A stretch of DNA of 64,000 nt from Beroe forskalii (lineage: Eukaryota > Ctenophora > Nuda > Beroida > Beroidae). Below are positions 45,361 through 58,500 of the stretch, piece after piece. The DNA lies in contig WFMF01000528.1 in the NCBI GenBank assembly GCA_011033025.1, positions 51,450-115,449 on the forward strand. The letters are read 5' to 3'. Positions within the stretch are counted from its first letter, which is position 1. Every line of letters begins with the position of its first letter. Under the pieces are notes generated by a model. It saw nothing but the letters and a program-made list of their open reading frames with translations, was not told the DNA's origin and did no database searches. The position numbers and the translations under genes are program-made.

Positions 45361-48300
45361 TATTTTGGGCGTGGCCGGCCACGCCCTTTTTCAGAAATCT
45401 GCATCTTGGCCCAGGAAGGTCGTAGAGACTTGGTTTTGGGCTTAAAAGAACCGCAATGGCCATGTTTATATTAGACTTGTTAATAAACATATGCTCTAAA
45501 ATGCTCAGGAACCGAGTTATAGGCCAAAAACTGATTTGAGGCTGACGCGAGGGTTTAAATTTTTACAATTTTTCATAACTCCGGCCAGGAAGGTCGTAGC
45601 AACTTCGTTTTGGGCTCAAAAGAAGCGCAATGGCCATGTTTATATACGACTTGTGAATAAACATATGTCTTAAAATGCTCACAAAACAAGTTATGAGCAA
45701 AAAACTGATTTTTGACAATTTGCGCTGCGCTATATTTGGACATATATGTATCAATCATTCAAATTTTCACGTAAAATCGCTTATCGGCCCATTTCAGGGG
45801 TTCTTCCATCATCTTTTGTGCCGCAAATGGGATCATCAGACATTTAACGACCTCTTCCAAGCTTCAATTCATCCCCAAATGTTGGCCAATACCCATTTTG
45901 AGCGAAGCGCACAGGCATAAATTGGTCACATATCAGCTTAGATTGACTTATCTCAGCTTTGCTGCTTCAATAAGTTTATCTGAATATCTGAATGGCAGTT
46001 TATATAGATTATAAAATGGTTTTTATGCTCTGTTTCATCCCAACTCCACGATAATCTTCAATACAATATGGCCATTGATGAACTATTGCTAAGGTAATGG
46101 GGATAGATCAAATGATCCATCTCATAATACCATTTATTATTAGATAGTCCCCAATATTTCCATGTTGGCTGCGCCATAACATGATTGTTATTCCAAATGA
46201 GCAAATGAGGGGTGACTCAGGAAAGAGCACTGTCAACACACTCATAGGAAAACAGCTCGTAGCAGTTGCAACAATGTACATTCATACCAGAGATACCCTT
46301 GTGCAATGTGCATTCATACCAGAGATAATTTTTGATTGGCTTGATTCCATGTCGGAATCATTTTTTCAGTCCAGGGCTTGTTGGAGTCACTTCTTTATTT
46401 AGAAACCACAGTTTGGTAGTTACTGTGAGGCAGCTGGTTGTTTGGCAGTTTTCTTTACTGCTGAACTATGTAGTTGGATTCAGCTTCAATCTTCATTTCT
46501 GTTCAAAGATAGTCCACTAAGTCGTATGTTCCAAAGCCATTTTGGCTTGCCCTCGTATGCGCAATAGTATCATAGAGGATACTATTCCTGAAGATTGGTT
46601 CTTGGGTGCCAGTAGGTACTCCAAAAATGACAACATTTGAAATACTGGCATCATGGCTTCAATATCAATGGCAATGGACTGTTCAAATAATGATGCTACT
46701 TGGCTATTTCTCTTGATCAATTGAATTTCAATGTTTTATGTTATGCATTTCCTTGGGAGATATGATTGAGCCAAATTGGTAACCAATATGACTAAGATAT
46801 AGTCTATAAAGATACTAAATTTTTATGCAATCGGATCACTTAAATTGAAAGTCTTATTATTGACATGCATGTACTGAAAATGAAAAAGCATTGATATTTC
46901 CCATTGATTTGTGGTTTTTCCTAAATTCCTCAATGGGAAATCAAAGCTTCTATCTGAGTATCTGGACTTTGAAGGCTGGTTATTATTGAACACTGAACAG
47001 CTGAAATAGTAATGTTCAACATGTTATTAGATTGATCATCACCCAAATCAAATAATCATGCTGCACTGAAACTTCCATCAATCAAGTACGTAGTGGCTCC
47101 CACCTTGTAGTTCTACGACCTTCTTCATTTTCGTTCCTTACATAATTTCAGTCTAACAGGCTTGTAGACTCAATATCTCGGTAAGGGACCAAATAGAGCA
47201 TAAATATAAAGCTACCTCGATTCACGAATATAACTGCTTAACTGGTGTTCACCCCAAGTTGAAATTTCATTATTATTGTTTCCCTTCTGTCTTCTGGCAG
47301 TATTTGACATACCAGCATAACGAGTATATTTAATCAATGCTAGTGGGTTCCAAAATCTGCTGTCTATTTGGAGATTCCATGTTAAACTCAAGCCAGATGG
47401 CGAGAATAATGGGGACCTTCGTTGGACAGAGATGAAGTTAAAATCAAACTGCATTGTGCAGCAGTTAAGGAAGCAGCAAAACAACATGACTTCCTTAACA
47501 ACCAGCTGTCTAACAACCGGACTGTCATTGTTAAGACAACAAGTCAGTAGTGAGGTCATCAATCCACTGAACTGAAATGCTTTTCACTGGATTAGCTCAA
47601 CCATTCAACCAATTATTTATAGCAATATTTGCGTTTTTCACATTGTTACTCATTGGAATATTCTGTATAGCCGATTTGAACCCAATGGGTAGCATAATTG
47701 GGTAGCATAATTGTATTGATGAAGTGAAGATTATCATGGTGTTGGCATGGGGTAGAGGATTAAAACCATTTTTAAATCTATATAAACTGCCATTCATATA
47801 TTCAGATAAACTTATTGAAGCAGCAAAGCTGAGATAAGTCAATCTAAGCTGATATGTGACCAATTTATGCCTGTGCGCTTCGCTCAAAATGGGTATTGGC
47901 CAACATTTGGGGATGAATTGAAGCTTGGAAGAGGTCGTTAAATGTCTGATGATCCCATTTGCGGCACAAAAGATGATGGAAGAACCCCTGAAATGGGCTG
48001 ATAAGCGATTTTACGTGAAAATTTGAATGATTGATACATATATGTCCAAATATAGCGCAGCTAAATTGTCAAAAATCAGTTTTTGCTCATAACTTGTTTT
48101 GTGAGCATTTTAAGACATATGTTTATTCACAAGTCGTATATAAACATGGCCATTGCGCTTCTTTGAGCCCAAAACGAAGTTGTTGCTACGACCTTCCTGG
48201 CCGGAGTTATGAAAAATTGTAAAATTTAAACCCCTCGGCCGCCTCAAATCAGTTTTTGGCCTATAACTCGGTTCCTGAGCATTTTAGAGCATATGTTTAT

Positions 48301-48418
48301 TAACAAGTCTAATATAAACATGGCCATTGGTGGTTCTTTCAGCCCAAAACCAAGTCTCTACGACCTTCCTGGGCCAAGATACAGATTTCCGAAAAAAGGC
48401 GGCCACGCCCAAAATAGC
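45361..48418. mobile_element. 3.06 kb element with about 660 bp inverted arms
   Basis: The left arm 45361-46025 and right arm 47757-48418 are close reverse complements (for example ACATATATGTATCAATCATT and its complement; GCGAAGCGCACAGGCATAAA and its complement). Each arm holds an internal direct repeat of about 130 bp spaced by 175 bp, marked by AGGAAGGTCGTAG at 45414 and 45589. Outer ends include GGGCGTGGCCGGCCACGCCC on the left. The 1.7 kb middle (46026-47756) has no recognisable protein. No target duplication is obvious. The right arm lost several bases near the outer end. Arm length is more like foldback or MULE-type elements than small MITEs. Confidence 0.85.
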
Positions 48419-48424
48419 TAATTA

Positions 48425-48691
48425 GGAAACATCCAGGCTTTTTTCGGGACCCCTTATTAAACCTTCAAACAACAATGATAATTGGCATGTCTGTTGTATG
48501 TAAAAGCATGCAGGAAGCACTCTGCGAAAGACCGAGTCAATTCCTCTGTATTGAAGTACTGATATTACCAATATTTGTATAGAAGTGAACTAAGACCCCC
48601 ATTCCTCAATGGCAGAGGGTTCTTTCTTACGTCAAAGAAACTGTCCAAATTTCCGAGAGTTGCGCGCTAAGGATAGGTCCTGGATGTTTCC
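48425..48691. mobile_element. 267 bp MITE with TTA target duplication
   Basis: Terminal inverted repeats GGAAACATCCAGG and CCTGGATGTTTCC are exact, flanked by TTA on both sides (48422-48424 and 48692-48694). This fits PIF/Harbinger-type non-autonomous elements. There is no coding capacity. It sits seven bases from the end of the larger element. Confidence 0.8.
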
Positions 48692-48694
48692 TTA

Positions 48695-49501
48695 ATATAA
48701 TGTCTATGTACTACTACAACTACATCTGAAGTAAATAAAATCGCACACAAAATTTCAGTCTTCATATATTAGATAAAAATAGATGGGGCAAGAGTACCAG
48801 GAAAAACCGATTCAAAATCGAAAAAAATAGATTATTTCACGACTTTAGGAGTATTTTTTGACATGTTTATTCAAAGTCAAGGCTCAATTGAAATATAAAG
48901 AGAAGGCAATTTTCCTGCTACAGTCCCATCTTTTCTGACAAATATGGTAGGGAAATGTATACATTGTACAGATGTATTGATCGGTATTCAATTATTCTTG
49001 TTATCTTGAGTAGTGGCTCACCAATATCAATTAAATTTCAGTGTTGATAACGCACCGATTTACCAAAATTTGGGGTCACATTACAGAGTAAAAGCGGAAA
49101 TTGGATTCGCACAGAAACATTGAAATACCGAAATAACTACGTTACGAGAGATATTTATGTGGAACAAATTTGTCGATTTTACAAAATATATTCCCATATT
49201 TTCAAAACCCGCATAAATTATATATGACGTCATTATCCTTCATTAACATAGTAAATATTGAAATAATCCCATAGATAGGTAATATTTGAACCCCCAAAAT
49301 TTCGATCCCTAGAATTACGATTGTCCCACATAAATACATTTCTCGTAAGAAAGGAGTCTCTTAAGGTGCATTGTTACAGACGACTGTGTATTCACCCACA
49401 GCACTTGATCGCTCGACTAATCAGAGTGCAGTTCATGAAAATCCTGCGCGGTAATTGGTCATACCACGGTGCGCTATGGGTAAGTAAGTAAACCGCCTAT
49501 G
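48695..49501. other. Intergenic, downstream of the Argonaute stop
   Basis: AT-rich with no exon seen. It should include the 3' UTR of the minus-strand Argonaute gene near 49.4-49.5 kb. Confidence 0.35.
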
Positions 49502-52500
49502 CTACACAAAATAGTTCATATTCTCAAGGGACTTGTGTTGTGACAGCTTGTTCTCCACTTCATGAAGCTTGGGCGGTGGGTTATTGTACCAGTTTAGTTT
49601 CATGGAGGAGAGCATGACACGGGCTCGGGCACAGAGCAGATGGGCGTAGTAGGTGGGGGCTGGGTACGAAACACTCCTGAGGGGGTGACGGGGAGGTTAG
49701 AGGGGAGGTTAGAGGGGGAGGTTAAAGGGGGTGAGGGGGAAGTTAGAGGAGGTGAGGGGGAGGTTAGAGGGGGTGAGGGGGAGGTTAAAGGGGGTGAGGG
49801 GGAGGTTAGAGGGGTGAGGGGAGGTTAGAGGGGGAGGTTACTTACGGGGTGAGGGGAACTAGAGGAGGTGATTCACTATTGGGGTGAGGGGGAGGTTAAA
49901 GGGGTGATAAGGTTAGAGGGGTGAGGGGAGGTTAGACAGGTGAGGGGATTAAAGGGGGTGATGTAAAGGTTAGAGGTGAGGGGAGGTTAGAGGGTGAGGG
50001 GACATAGTATTGAGGGGTGAGGAAAGGTTAGAGGGGTGAGGGGAGGTTAGACAGAGGGGGACATCCAGGGGACAGACAGAGGGGGTGAGGGGAGACAGAG
50101 CAAAGTAGGCAGGGCAGTACGAAACACTCCTGTGGAGGTGAGGGGGACTAGAGGGGTGACGGCAGACAGACAGACAGATAGACAGGCAGCCAGCCAGACA
50201 GACATCCAGCTAGACTTCAGACAACCATGCCCTAGTTAAGCAGACATGTTCGTCTTACGCCTCTAAAAGTACATATTTTCATTATTGTACGAGTGACAGT
50301 CAACCCACAGTATAATGACAGATACAAGTTCAAACAGACAGAGGACAGACAGATTCAATGTAAGTATTTAAACTTACACATGTAATGTAAGACAACACAA
50401 ACATAGTATTTGTATACACAGAGCATCTCTCGTACTAGTGACAGACACCAGACAGACAGCCAGACAGACAGACATCCAGCTAGACGACAGACAGACAGAC
50501 ATCCAGACAAACAGACAACCAGCCAGACGACAGACAACAGACAGACAGCCTAGACAGACAGACGGATAGACAGACAGACAGACAGACAGCATTAGAAACA
50601 CTCCTGGAACATCTCGCGTAGGTGTGACACAGGTAGTAAGTCAGGTGTTGTATGAGATCAGGTGACATATCACTGTCATCCCATAACACAGTGTAGTGAC
50701 AGGGTCGGTTAGTGCCCTGGATACCGCAGTGACTGTTCAGGTAGAAGTCAAAGTGGATGGGATGCGTGATCTCCCTGTCCACTACGGTACCAGCCGGGAC
50801 ATTGCCTGACGATCTGAAGGCAAGGGGCATGTTGAGTCGGTAGCAAAATGCAGATGTTTAATAAAACAATGGAAATGTAGTGTCATCATGATATCAGTGT
50901 AACTAGAGATCTACTCTAAACCCTAGAAATCACCTGGAATTCATCTATTAAGATTATCGAGAATCCAAGAATGACTTTACCTGTCGGCATCAGAAGGGTT
51001 GGCACAGTAGAATCTGGTGTGGTGTCGTTTCTGTGCCGTTATGTACGTGATCTTGGGTTGGTAGCCCTCTTCCAGCTCCTGAAACAGTGCTCAGTACAAT
51101 TCATTATCTACGATAGTACTCACCAAGAGGTGCCCTAACTGAACACTCGGAAGAGATATCCCGAAAAACCAATTCGATATCAGAATGTTTTCTTGGGCTA
51201 TGCTTCATCAGGGTATATGATCTAGCATTTAAACTATAATAGTGATTTCAGAGGCAATGCCAACAATTAACGGCATGTTCATAGCTTCATCCCCCCCCCT
51301 AAGAAAAGGGGGATGAAGATTTTGGGCCAGATAAGGTAGGTGGGGGACGGGGGTTGCCCCAATTTCAATGATTCTGGGGAGACTTGATCAGAAGGGGGAG
51401 TGAAAAAGTTAAGGGGGGATTAGGATCCGGCAGAAGAATTTCAAAATTTGAGATGAAAATCCTATTTCCGCGAGAAAATTTTTTTCTCCGACCCTTTGGT
51501 TTATAACAGCCCCAGACCCCCATATCTTTTTGTAAGACTGCCAAATAACTAAAATACTTCAATTCCCTGCCATTTTCAAGTGATATCAACTTAACTAATG
51601 TGTTTCTATGTTTTAATATTGTGTTGACAATATCCCTGAGGCTTGGTTTCATGCCATGATTCCCTTACAAGTGTCACTTCATAGCTTTAATTATATTCAA
51701 GGATTAATTTACATTAAAATTGAACTTCATTACCATTTCAGTCATTAGAAATATTATATGTTAAAACTCAAAATTGACTAAATGTCTTGTCTGTCAGTCA
51801 CATTTCATAGTTTACATACTTTCATCTTGTCATTAAGTTTCTAGTTTCGATTGATTCTATTGTAAACATTTCAATGGACATATCTTTGAAAAAATTTTCT
51901 AAGTTTTTTGGTGGGGGTTGTTCAAATTTTTTGAAATTCAGGGGCGGGTGGCCAAAAGGGGGGATTGAGGATTTGAAAATTCAGGGGAGGTTTTGTCAAG
52001 GGGAGCAAAAATTCAGGGGGGGATTGGACCCAGGATGAAGCTATGGGCATGTTCTTGAGTCATTATATAAGATACTTCAAGCTCTTGATAAATGATTCAT
52101 ATGTACATGCCTGATGCCCATGCCCATATCATCATATTCATAACAACCTTTAGCTCTACCACATGAGAACAATGTACAGGTGCTCCATTCTACACACAAC
52201 AGAACACACACTTCAATGTACCTCCGTAGATGTGTACATTGTTGGTTGTGTTATATATATAGAGAGGTTGGGCCCGTGGGCCCACAAGAGGATAGCGCCA
52301 GAGTGGGGATGTGCCTACCTCTAACCGCCGCTGGGGCGGTGTTGGTTGTGTTGTTGAGACTATCTAATTGACATGAGGTCGATTGATAGCTTATTAATAA
52401 CATGTGCTAACCGTCTTCATTGTTTGGATCAATAATCACTGCAATACATTCTTAATTGGGCCCCAGAAGGTGTGTCATTAATGATAAGCTCATTTAATTA

Positions 52501-55500
52501 ATTAATATACACCAATATTCAATGTTGAATGTCATCGTTATGTAACATTACTAATTGGGGTTGGTCCCACATGGTCTTCACTGATCTGCATTGTACATCA
52601 TAACTGACAAGCACAATTAATAAGCATCAATATTCATTGACTGTAGAAGATTGAGACAGGTGGTAGAACTTAAAGTGATAACTGCCTAAATTGTCAGGGT
52701 TACGACCGTTGAAATATTAATTGGGCTATGATTGGCGTGGAGACATTTCAACAGACATTCGATGAAAAACTTGAATAATTACAGTCCTGGTGTAGAAATT
52801 CAATTAAAATTCTACTCAATCTACCACTTTGCTATGTATCATGAGGGAACACGGTTGACTGTCAATTATAATGGCATGTTCACGAGGGCTAATGACGGGA
52901 CTAAGATGCGATCATGCTTCACGCACATTTGACAACCTTTTAGACTGTCAAAAACAGTTCGTATCATGAAACGTGATTTTTGAAGAGAGTTATAACTTAA
53001 ATCTTCAAAATCAGAGAACGGTTAGGGCCCGGCTAGCTGACATTTGACACTATACTATGTATCAGAATTCAGAAACAACCATCCTGCAGTTCGTTTCCTT
53101 CCCTACTCGATCCAGGATCCTAATTCTTGCCATAAACATAGGGGTGATCCTAAGGGTGATCGTAAGACATAACCCTGGACCTACCTTGCACGCTGCCTGT
53201 ATCCCTGCGATCTCCTCTGTGAGTGTCTGAATGAACTGTCCTTCTGACACACCGTCACGGTAGTACAGGATCTTACCAGGCTTAGCTTTAGTTGCGGACT
53301 TAAACTCAATCAGCAACTCCTTCATGATATCTGAGGAGAGGTACTTTGATAGCGGTTGCCGGTATACCATCATGGCGGGGGAGCCTAGACATTAGACAAT
53401 AGACACCCCCAGATTTTGTTCTAGGGATTAGGAGGGAGATCAGTTAGGAAACTAGGGGGCGTGTAGTCCCATAGGATAATCCTAGGTCCGGTCAGTCTCA
53501 CTCCGTCTCAGTGAGACGGTCTCACGGCTTAGGAGACCTATGCACGGAGTACCAGGTCTCCATAATTACACTTGAAGTGTGAGACTGCGAAACGAATCCA
53601 GTTGACTCTTACTACGAACTTGAAATTTATTGATCATGTAAATGACAACTGATAACAATAAGAGTGATTCGTATCTTTGAAATCTCGTATGATCTCATCG
53701 GAGGCTCGGTTGGTCTTCTTGTTGACCTGTAGTTTTATCCTGCTAGCGTATCTGCTACAGTACCTATCCAGACTACACACAACACCCGCTATGGAGGGCT
53801 TGTTTCCCTCATCTAGGAGAGATAAAATGGTTATACCTTATAAGGGATAAATACTTGGTACTACCAAGGTATCAAGAGATACTGATTGATTTAACCAAAT
53901 ATGGTAATCACTCATAAAGCTATAATTACAAGTTTTAAATGTTATTCACAGTATTATAAAAGTTAGGTATAAGAGCAGAATTAATAAAATTATCAATTTT
54001 ACACACCTTTAGCCCAGTGCGTTACATCTGCACCTACAATCATAACAGGCTCTCCGAACACAAACTTCCCCATCTGAAAGATAAAGGGGAATTCAAATTC
54101 CAAGAACTATAATATACGCTTAGAGCATGGCTTGGGATGCGCTAATAAAAATTATTGCACGAGGCGAAGCCGAGTGCAAATAATTTGGGTTATCGTCACG
54201 AGGCGAAGCCGAGTGCGATAACCCCAGTTATTGCACGAGGCGAAGCCGAGTGCAATAACTGTAATTAGCGTATTCCAAGCCATGCTCTTAGTGTATTAGC
54301 CAATGTGAGGAAAACGATATTAAAACTTATTTGCATGAGCATTTTAATTGCAAAATGCTGTATTATAAATTATTGCACTTTCGATTCAACTTATTTGCAT
54401 GAGCATTTTAATTGCAAAATGCTCTATTATAATTATTGCACTTTCGATGAAAACCTATTTTTCGTCAATTTGACTTATGAAAAGGTGAAAAGATGAATCA
54501 CAGCTGCTATATGAGTATATGATAAAGTTGGTCACGTGACACGCAGTGGCAGCTACAAATCATGTTACCGTGTGTTACAAATAAGTCTGAAATTAATTAC
54601 GATACGCCTTCTAGAATAAAACGATTTGTTTACTAAAGGAACGAAACAATGAAAATTATGATACAAATAATGAGCAATAACTGAAGGAGAAGGATGGTTC
54701 ATGAACAGAAATAATTGATAATTTAATGAATTAAACAGGAGTATGTTTCAAAGAGCATTATTGTACGATTAAAAATGCAACAACAAAAACAATATCGATC
54801 AAAGAATCAATACAACAAAAATAATATTAACGAATAAGGGCATTGCGATATAATCTGCAGAGCAAGCAAAAGAGGCAAATGGACTTTTTCTCGCCGTGTA
54901 AACAAGTAAAGCAGAGCCAGAACGGCGAAACAAAACAGAAACTGTGAATGAGAGAATGAGAAATCGTTTGCTGAAGGATAGTGCTCAGAAACCAGTGGCA
55001 CGTGCGCGCGCGCAACACGTGACCATGATTTGGTACAGTAACAGTGGCACGTGTGCGAGTCACGTGGGACGTTAATTACATGTTTGGAGAGATTCTCGCG
55101 GGAATGAAACATTTGCATTTGATTTGGTATACATTTGCTAGTGCGCGTTGTTTGAAAGGAGTACAATACACTGAAACCATGTGATAGAGACAGTGAATGT
55201 ATTTGATAATGATATTTAGAGGGATTCTGCCTGCGTGTCTATCGCTCTATTTTTTATCTCCTCCCGCTGGCTGAACCCTCACGCAATAACCCGGACGAAT
55301 CTATGTATAAAATACATAGACACACGCCTATCGGGTCCATTTTGGGATGCTTCCAGAGGGCATTAGCGCGAGGGATGTATCTGGTTTTGGCCCGAGCCCG
55401 TAGGGCAAGGGTCTAAAACAATATGGACCCGATCAGGCAAGTGTCTATATATTACAGAAAACGTCAGAGGGTTCTATAATAGTATAATCATCATCCCATA

Positions 55501-58500
55501 ACTATTCAGAGCATAATTTTTAGGAGTGCAATAATATAGAACTTATTTGCATGAGCATTTTAATTGCAAAATGCTCTATTATAAATTATTGCACTTTCGA
55601 ACAACTTATTTGCATGAGCATTTTAATTGCAAAATGCACTATCATTAGTTATTGCACGATGAGCAGAAATGATGACAAAACAAACAATCAAATCGGTCAT
55701 GCACTGTTACAAATTATTGCACGCTTATAAGTACCCTCAAAATTGGCTAATAATGTGTAGAGCACAGCTGGTGTGGTGCATTACAATGTACATGATAATG
55801 TAAATTGTTTGGATATAAGCAGTACATTCTTACATTTAACAAATATTCGAACATTTCAACACTCTATTCGAAGTTAACCAAAGTTTACCATGGTCGTCAA
55901 ATGACGAATACATTGGGCAGATACAGGTGTAACTAGATATCTATTTACTGAACAGTGCCCAGTGCTACAGAGAACTTGAAGTATAAAGTGCTTCATACTT
56001 CGAGTTCTCTGAAAACGCTAAATTATATCCAAACATTGTTAATATATAAGCACCTGTTTCGCGAGATCACTGGTTTCCAAGTTAAGCGACCAGTTGACGC
56101 CACCTCGCTTTGAATTGGTCTTCATGAGGATGTTACCTAACGTCTGTGGCTTGAATTTACGTAACACCGTGTCTGTAGAAAAAGGAGATTTAGTAAGATC
56201 TATCAATAGATAATAATATGACATGTTTGCGGGATGGTTTGACTCTAAGACTTCAAAATATGTAACCAAAGATTCAAACATTTCAAAACGAAATGTAAAT
56301 GGTGATTTTCAAATAAATTTCGGAAGAAGAATACTTCAAACGTGTCACGTACCGAGGTTGATGCACTGCGTCACGACTCCGTAGCTGACTTCCAGCTCCT
56401 TCACCGCACTATACACGTCGTTACTACACTTAGGAGGTAGGATGAAGAACATGTACTCCAGACGTGGGAACTGGGCGAGCACTTCCTCGATAGCTTTACT
56501 GAAACCTGGGGTGATTTGCAATTCAATACGGTGACAAAGATATGAAGAAATCCCTCGATAGCTTTAATAAACCCTGAGGGAAAGTTTGTAGGTCAAAAGA
56601 TAGCTGCACTGCCAGGGTGGTTTGAAAAGTCTTAGACAAAGATATTAAGATAATCCTCATTCTTTACTGAACACTGAGGGATATCGATAAGTCACGATGT
56701 TGAGAAAGATATGAAGAGATTCCTATCCCTTGTCACTTGTCATGCAATTTGAGAAACATGGCATTTTCTATTATCATTGATAAATATCAACAAATTCGAA
56801 ATTTAAAGAATTGATTAAAAAGAAACAAACCTCTATCACTGATGAATCTGACGACTAGAGGATCGTGTAGAGGTACTCCCACTTTGTTACCCTCTGCAGC
56901 CAGCTGATCCTTGAAACTCTTAGGGTTGAACCTGTTCTGGGGTGCCATGGAGAACAACCCCCAGTTGGTGAGGGGTCTACTGGTCTGGTACCTGAAATAT
57001 AATATTTGGTAGCCTGAGTTGGTGGTGTGGTGTGAATATACGAAAAGGGCCAAGGGGTAGTCACTAGTCCAGTAGTCACTATAGTTGTAAACCATGATGC
57101 GGTTGAAGCATCACAAGCTTCAGACTTTCTCAGATTCTCAAAATTAATTGAAATATTTAACTCCCCATCAACGAAGATTATGCCACTAGCCCGAATTCAG
57201 AATAACATCGCTCACTTGTTGCCTCTCCAGACGCCATGTTGAGGCACCACCGGTCGGGAGTTCTTGCCCCCGTACCAGAGTGTAGGGGCTTGTAGTAACC
57301 GACCCTTGATCCGGAGGGGCTTGTCACTCACTTCCATACCGTAATGCTGAGGGGTGGGGCAGGTTATATGGACATATATAACTATTCAAGTTTGATTGTT
57401 TTGTAAATTTTGTGACGTTTGTTTTGATTGTAAATAGTACTCGATAATTTGGATTTGGAGCGATCATTTTGAAATTGAATCTATGATGAACCCTTGTGAA
57501 GTGATGAAATATATAGATCCTTTTGGAGAGTTAATTTAAAACTCATTCTGGCATGACGCAGGTAAACAACCAGACAAAATCCTGAGCTTGAATATGGATC
57601 TCAATGAAACACGACATAAAGTCACGAACCCACTCAGGACAAAACCTCCGAAAATTTCAATCATGGTATAACGTCAAGAACAACATAGGGACCATTAAAA
57701 TTACAAACCATTTAACTAAAGACGTTGACATCCTAAAATCCAATCATGATACCATGCGAAAATTCGTCAGTGAATCACCGTCATGGCTATTTTCATTTAC
57801 CTCATCAATAATTCAATATATAAAGCAATCAGTTCACAGAAAGTTGTATTTGTTGACGCTCTGGAATAAAGTATCCAAATATCTTTTGTTTCAAAATCAT
57901 TGATTTTTTGTTGACAGATAATACTTATACTACGTCGCGAACTCAAGTTGATGAGTCTACACCGATCTTTACCACTCTCCTCCCATTTTTCACTACTCCG
58001 ATCCAACTTCTACTCACTCCTCCTCCTCCTACTTACTCTACAAGTACACAGCTTCGACAGTGCTGGTTCGGAGATAGACACAGGACTGTCAGAGGAGTTC
58101 CTAAAAACTTATTATTTGGGAGAGGAGGATATGAGAGGGGCTAGGATATTGCTAGGAAGGCATGAAGGTAAGTCTTGTTTGATGGCATCACATGGCAAGC
58201 CATGAGTTTGTTTGATGGGACACCATGCCCGATAGCAGGTTCTGTCAGATCCGGCATGTCAGAGGGCATGTCTATGATAGATTCCATCATGTCATGTCAG
58301 GAGCATGTTTTGCCGGCTGTTGCCTACGGCTGCATTTTAACTGCCTTGCCCTTTCCGTTATTATCCAGCAATATTTTTCATGATTTCTTACTCTAGCTGG
58401 AAGAGCTTTTCATTTATTTATGTTTTTTATTCTTAGTCCTCTCTTTCCCAGGAGATTCCCACCCAGTGTGCGCGGACCTGTGGTCTGACTACGAGGCAAG

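Noticed and set aside
46026..47756. Transposase in the centre of the large foldback element
   Set aside because: Only short frames exist, none with a recognisable catalytic motif.
49640..50100. Telomere-like sequence
   Set aside because: GGTTAG words are frequent, but they are part of longer GGTGAGGGGGAGGTTAGAGG units and not uniform TTAGGG repeats.
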